Source of the DNA: Halomonas sp. SpR1
Lineage (GTDB): Bacteria > Pseudomonadota > Gammaproteobacteria > Pseudomonadales > Halomonadaceae
Assembly (NCBI RefSeq): GCF_031010175.1
Contig: NZ_JAUAMB010000019.1
Span: 25,689-89,688 of the forward strand
Direction of reading: 5' to 3'
DNA: 64,000 nt
Shown one piece after another: positions 63,155-64,000 of the stretch. The stretch's first letter is position 1, and each line of letters opens with the position of its first letter. The notes beneath the pieces are model-generated. The model searched no databases, had not been told where the DNA came from, and saw nothing but the letters and a program-made list of their open reading frames with translations. Position numbers and translations under genes: made by a program.

Positions 63155-63294
63155 GGGGTGCAAGTCTCTCTTGGCGATCCTCCCTTAGCTCCCCGTGCTA
63201 CTTACTCACTGCTAGATTCTTTCCTTCATCGCACGCTCTCAGCCCGCTCGCTGGGATGCCAATGCTGGTTTTTTTGTATAGATATGGCGACGCA

Positions 63295-63311
63295 TGTGTA
63301 ATTATTGCACA
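63295..63311. promoter_or_regulatory. TGTG-N9-CACA motif before small protein 3
   Basis: TGTG-TAATTATTG-CACA, 200 bp before the coding start, followed by AT-rich DNA and TTATCGGTG as in unit 2. Confidence 0.5.
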
Positions 63312-63494
63312 ATCTTTTTTGGCAAAATAAGCTTGCGAGGGCTTATTTTATGTACAATATTTTAACTATAAAATAATGATTTATCGGTGTTTTTTCTTTA
63401 TTGATGGGTTTTGGTGTGCAGTGTGCATTGTTAATGATGTAGTAGCCGCTTTGATTACCATGTAGCGGTATACAGAGATAATGAGGAGAACGTC

Positions 63495-63818
63495 ATGTTA
63501 TGGAAAGAAATGGGCAAAAAAGGCGCTATCGCAGCTATCGCTTTTGGTCTAATCGCGAGCCCGCTGGCAATGGCGAGCTCATCAATTGAATTGAACAAAG
63601 ACCGTTCTGCTGGTCAGAATGTGATCGATAAACCTACGTCACATACAACGTCGAACACAGCTAACGCCTCGGTAAATGACTTGAACCGCGATGAAAGCGA
63701 TAGTTTGGATTTCTCGCCATCAAGCAGCTCTTCTGATACTGGAGAAAGAAAGCATCGCAGTGACAATATCCGCCCAGAAGATTTGACCCGGGATGAAGGC
63801 GATAGCACCGACTGGTAA
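63495..63818 (+). CDS. Small secreted acidic protein 3 (tandem DEGD-motif family)
   Basis: 107 residues. GAGGAG six bases before ATG 63495. The signal peptide ends LIASPLAMA-SSSIELN. The mature part has two motif copies, VNDLNRDESDSLDF and PEDLTRDEGDSTDW, around a Ser-rich linker. The last residues (DxW) agree with protein 2, which ends DGNVW. An IS element begins 56 bp after the stop, so the gene has no complete terminator or third RNA element in this window. Confidence 0.75.
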   Translation: MLWKEMGKKGAIAAIAFGLIASPLAMASSSIELNKDRSAGQNVIDKPTSHTTSNTANASVNDLNRDESDSLDFSPSSSSSDTGERKHRSDNIRPEDLTRDEGDSTDW

Positions 63819-63874
63819 AGAGTGAAATAAGTGTAACTGCTAATGTAAACGTAACTCGCAAAAAACCCCGCTTC

Positions 63875-64000
63875 TGAACTGCACCCCAAAAGTTGGACAC
63901 TCCTCCAACGATTGGGGTGTTTTTCATGGCGAAACATAATGAAGAGTTCAAACTGTTAGTCGTACAGCGTTACACAGAAGGACAGCTGGGTTATAGGAGT
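63875..64000 (+). mobile_element. IS3-family insertion sequence, left end (runs off window)
   Basis: The left end begins TGAACTGCACCCC at 63875 and continues AAAAGTTGGACACT, an inverted-repeat style seen in IS150-group IS3 elements. It is followed by the start of orfA. Just before it, AAAAAACCCCGC at 63859-63870 looks like half of a minus-strand terminator, so the insertion may have separated a hairpin. The right end and the target duplication are not in view. Confidence 0.7.
63926..64000 (+). CDS. IS3-family transposase OrfA, N-terminus only
   Basis: Starts ATG 63926 and runs through MAKHNEEFKLLVVQRYTEGQ to the window edge. The HNEEFKLLVVQRYTEG pattern is the first helix of the OrfA helix-turn-helix in IS150-type IS3 elements. 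Only 25 residues are visible, so whether it is intact is unknown. Confidence 0.7.
   Translation, partial: MAKHNEEFKLLVVQRYTEGQLGYRS

Noticed and set aside
62895..63188. A plus-strand frame of 97 codons across the second RNA-like element, sharing FQGWSPA with copy 1
   Set aside because: It starts inside small protein 2, continues through the terminator, and copy 1 keeps only a 37-codon frame that is shifted by one base between the copies. The shared residues follow from nucleotide identity.

Overview
The window looks like chromosomal DNA of a gammaproteobacterium of the Halomonadaceae (Halomonas or a close relative). The reasons are a Pseudomonas/Halomonas-type backbone (pyrE-crc-rph ... yicC ... 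gmk-rpoZ-spoT-ridA ... oxyR-recG ... HU-rubredoxin reductase-ubiC-ubiA-phoB-phoR), a Crc protein of the catalytically dead exonuclease III type, and acidic secreted proteins. The genus is an inference; the backbone order is seen directly.

Layout. 1-7019: end of a GNAT acetyltransferase, a diheme cytochrome c, rep helicase, trmL, pyrE, crc and rph. 7065-10950: a decayed Tn3-family transposon with about 38-bp terminal inverted repeats, remnants of tnpA and tnpR around a res-like site, and two cargo genes (an RTX serralysin-like metalloprotease and a D,D-carboxypeptidase without a signal peptide). 10978-18386: a sugar (probably pentulose or related polyol) import and kinase operon with a divergent LacI-type regulator and two operator-like palindromes. 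18497-19375: yicC.

19381-33413 is a defence island between yicC and gmk, which are neighbours in Pseudomonas. It has a DUF3883 protein, a single-gene helicase plus phospholipase-D nuclease resembling type II Mokosh, and a complete type I restriction-modification set (hsdR, hsdM, hsdS). A RloA/RloB-like ATPase and TOPRIM-like pair is embedded between hsdR and hsdM, and a YhcG-type nuclease lies upstream. The helicase-nuclease overlaps hsdS by ATGA, so it is probably translated with the RM genes. 33499-39446 holds mixed accessory genes: a histidine phosphatase, a zinc alcohol dehydrogenase, a pirin, an AlkA-like glycosylase, an MFS exporter, a glycine-zipper lipoprotein and an extensin-like protein.

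39598-47332 resumes the backbone (gmk, rpoZ, spoT, ridA, an SDR protein, oxyR, recG), followed by a convergent yccS-like gene. 49722-55684 is a catabolic cluster: two DUF3100-type membrane proteins, an M20 amidohydrolase, a hydroxyisobutyrate-dehydrogenase-like enzyme, an aldehyde dehydrogenase and a LysR regulator. 55698-61362 has a small conserved protein, HU, rubredoxin reductase, ubiC, ubiA and phoBR with a clear Pho box.

61363-63874 is the most unusual stretch. Three tandem paralogous genes encode small secreted acidic proteins sharing a DL-x-x-DEGD motif. Each is preceded by a TGTG-N9-CACA inverted repeat about 200-230 bp upstream of its start. The first two are followed by a nearly identical non-coding (or tiny-ORF) element of about 86 nt ending in a Rho-independent terminator. 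An IS3-family element begins 56 bp after the third gene, where the third copy would be expected, and runs off the end of the window.
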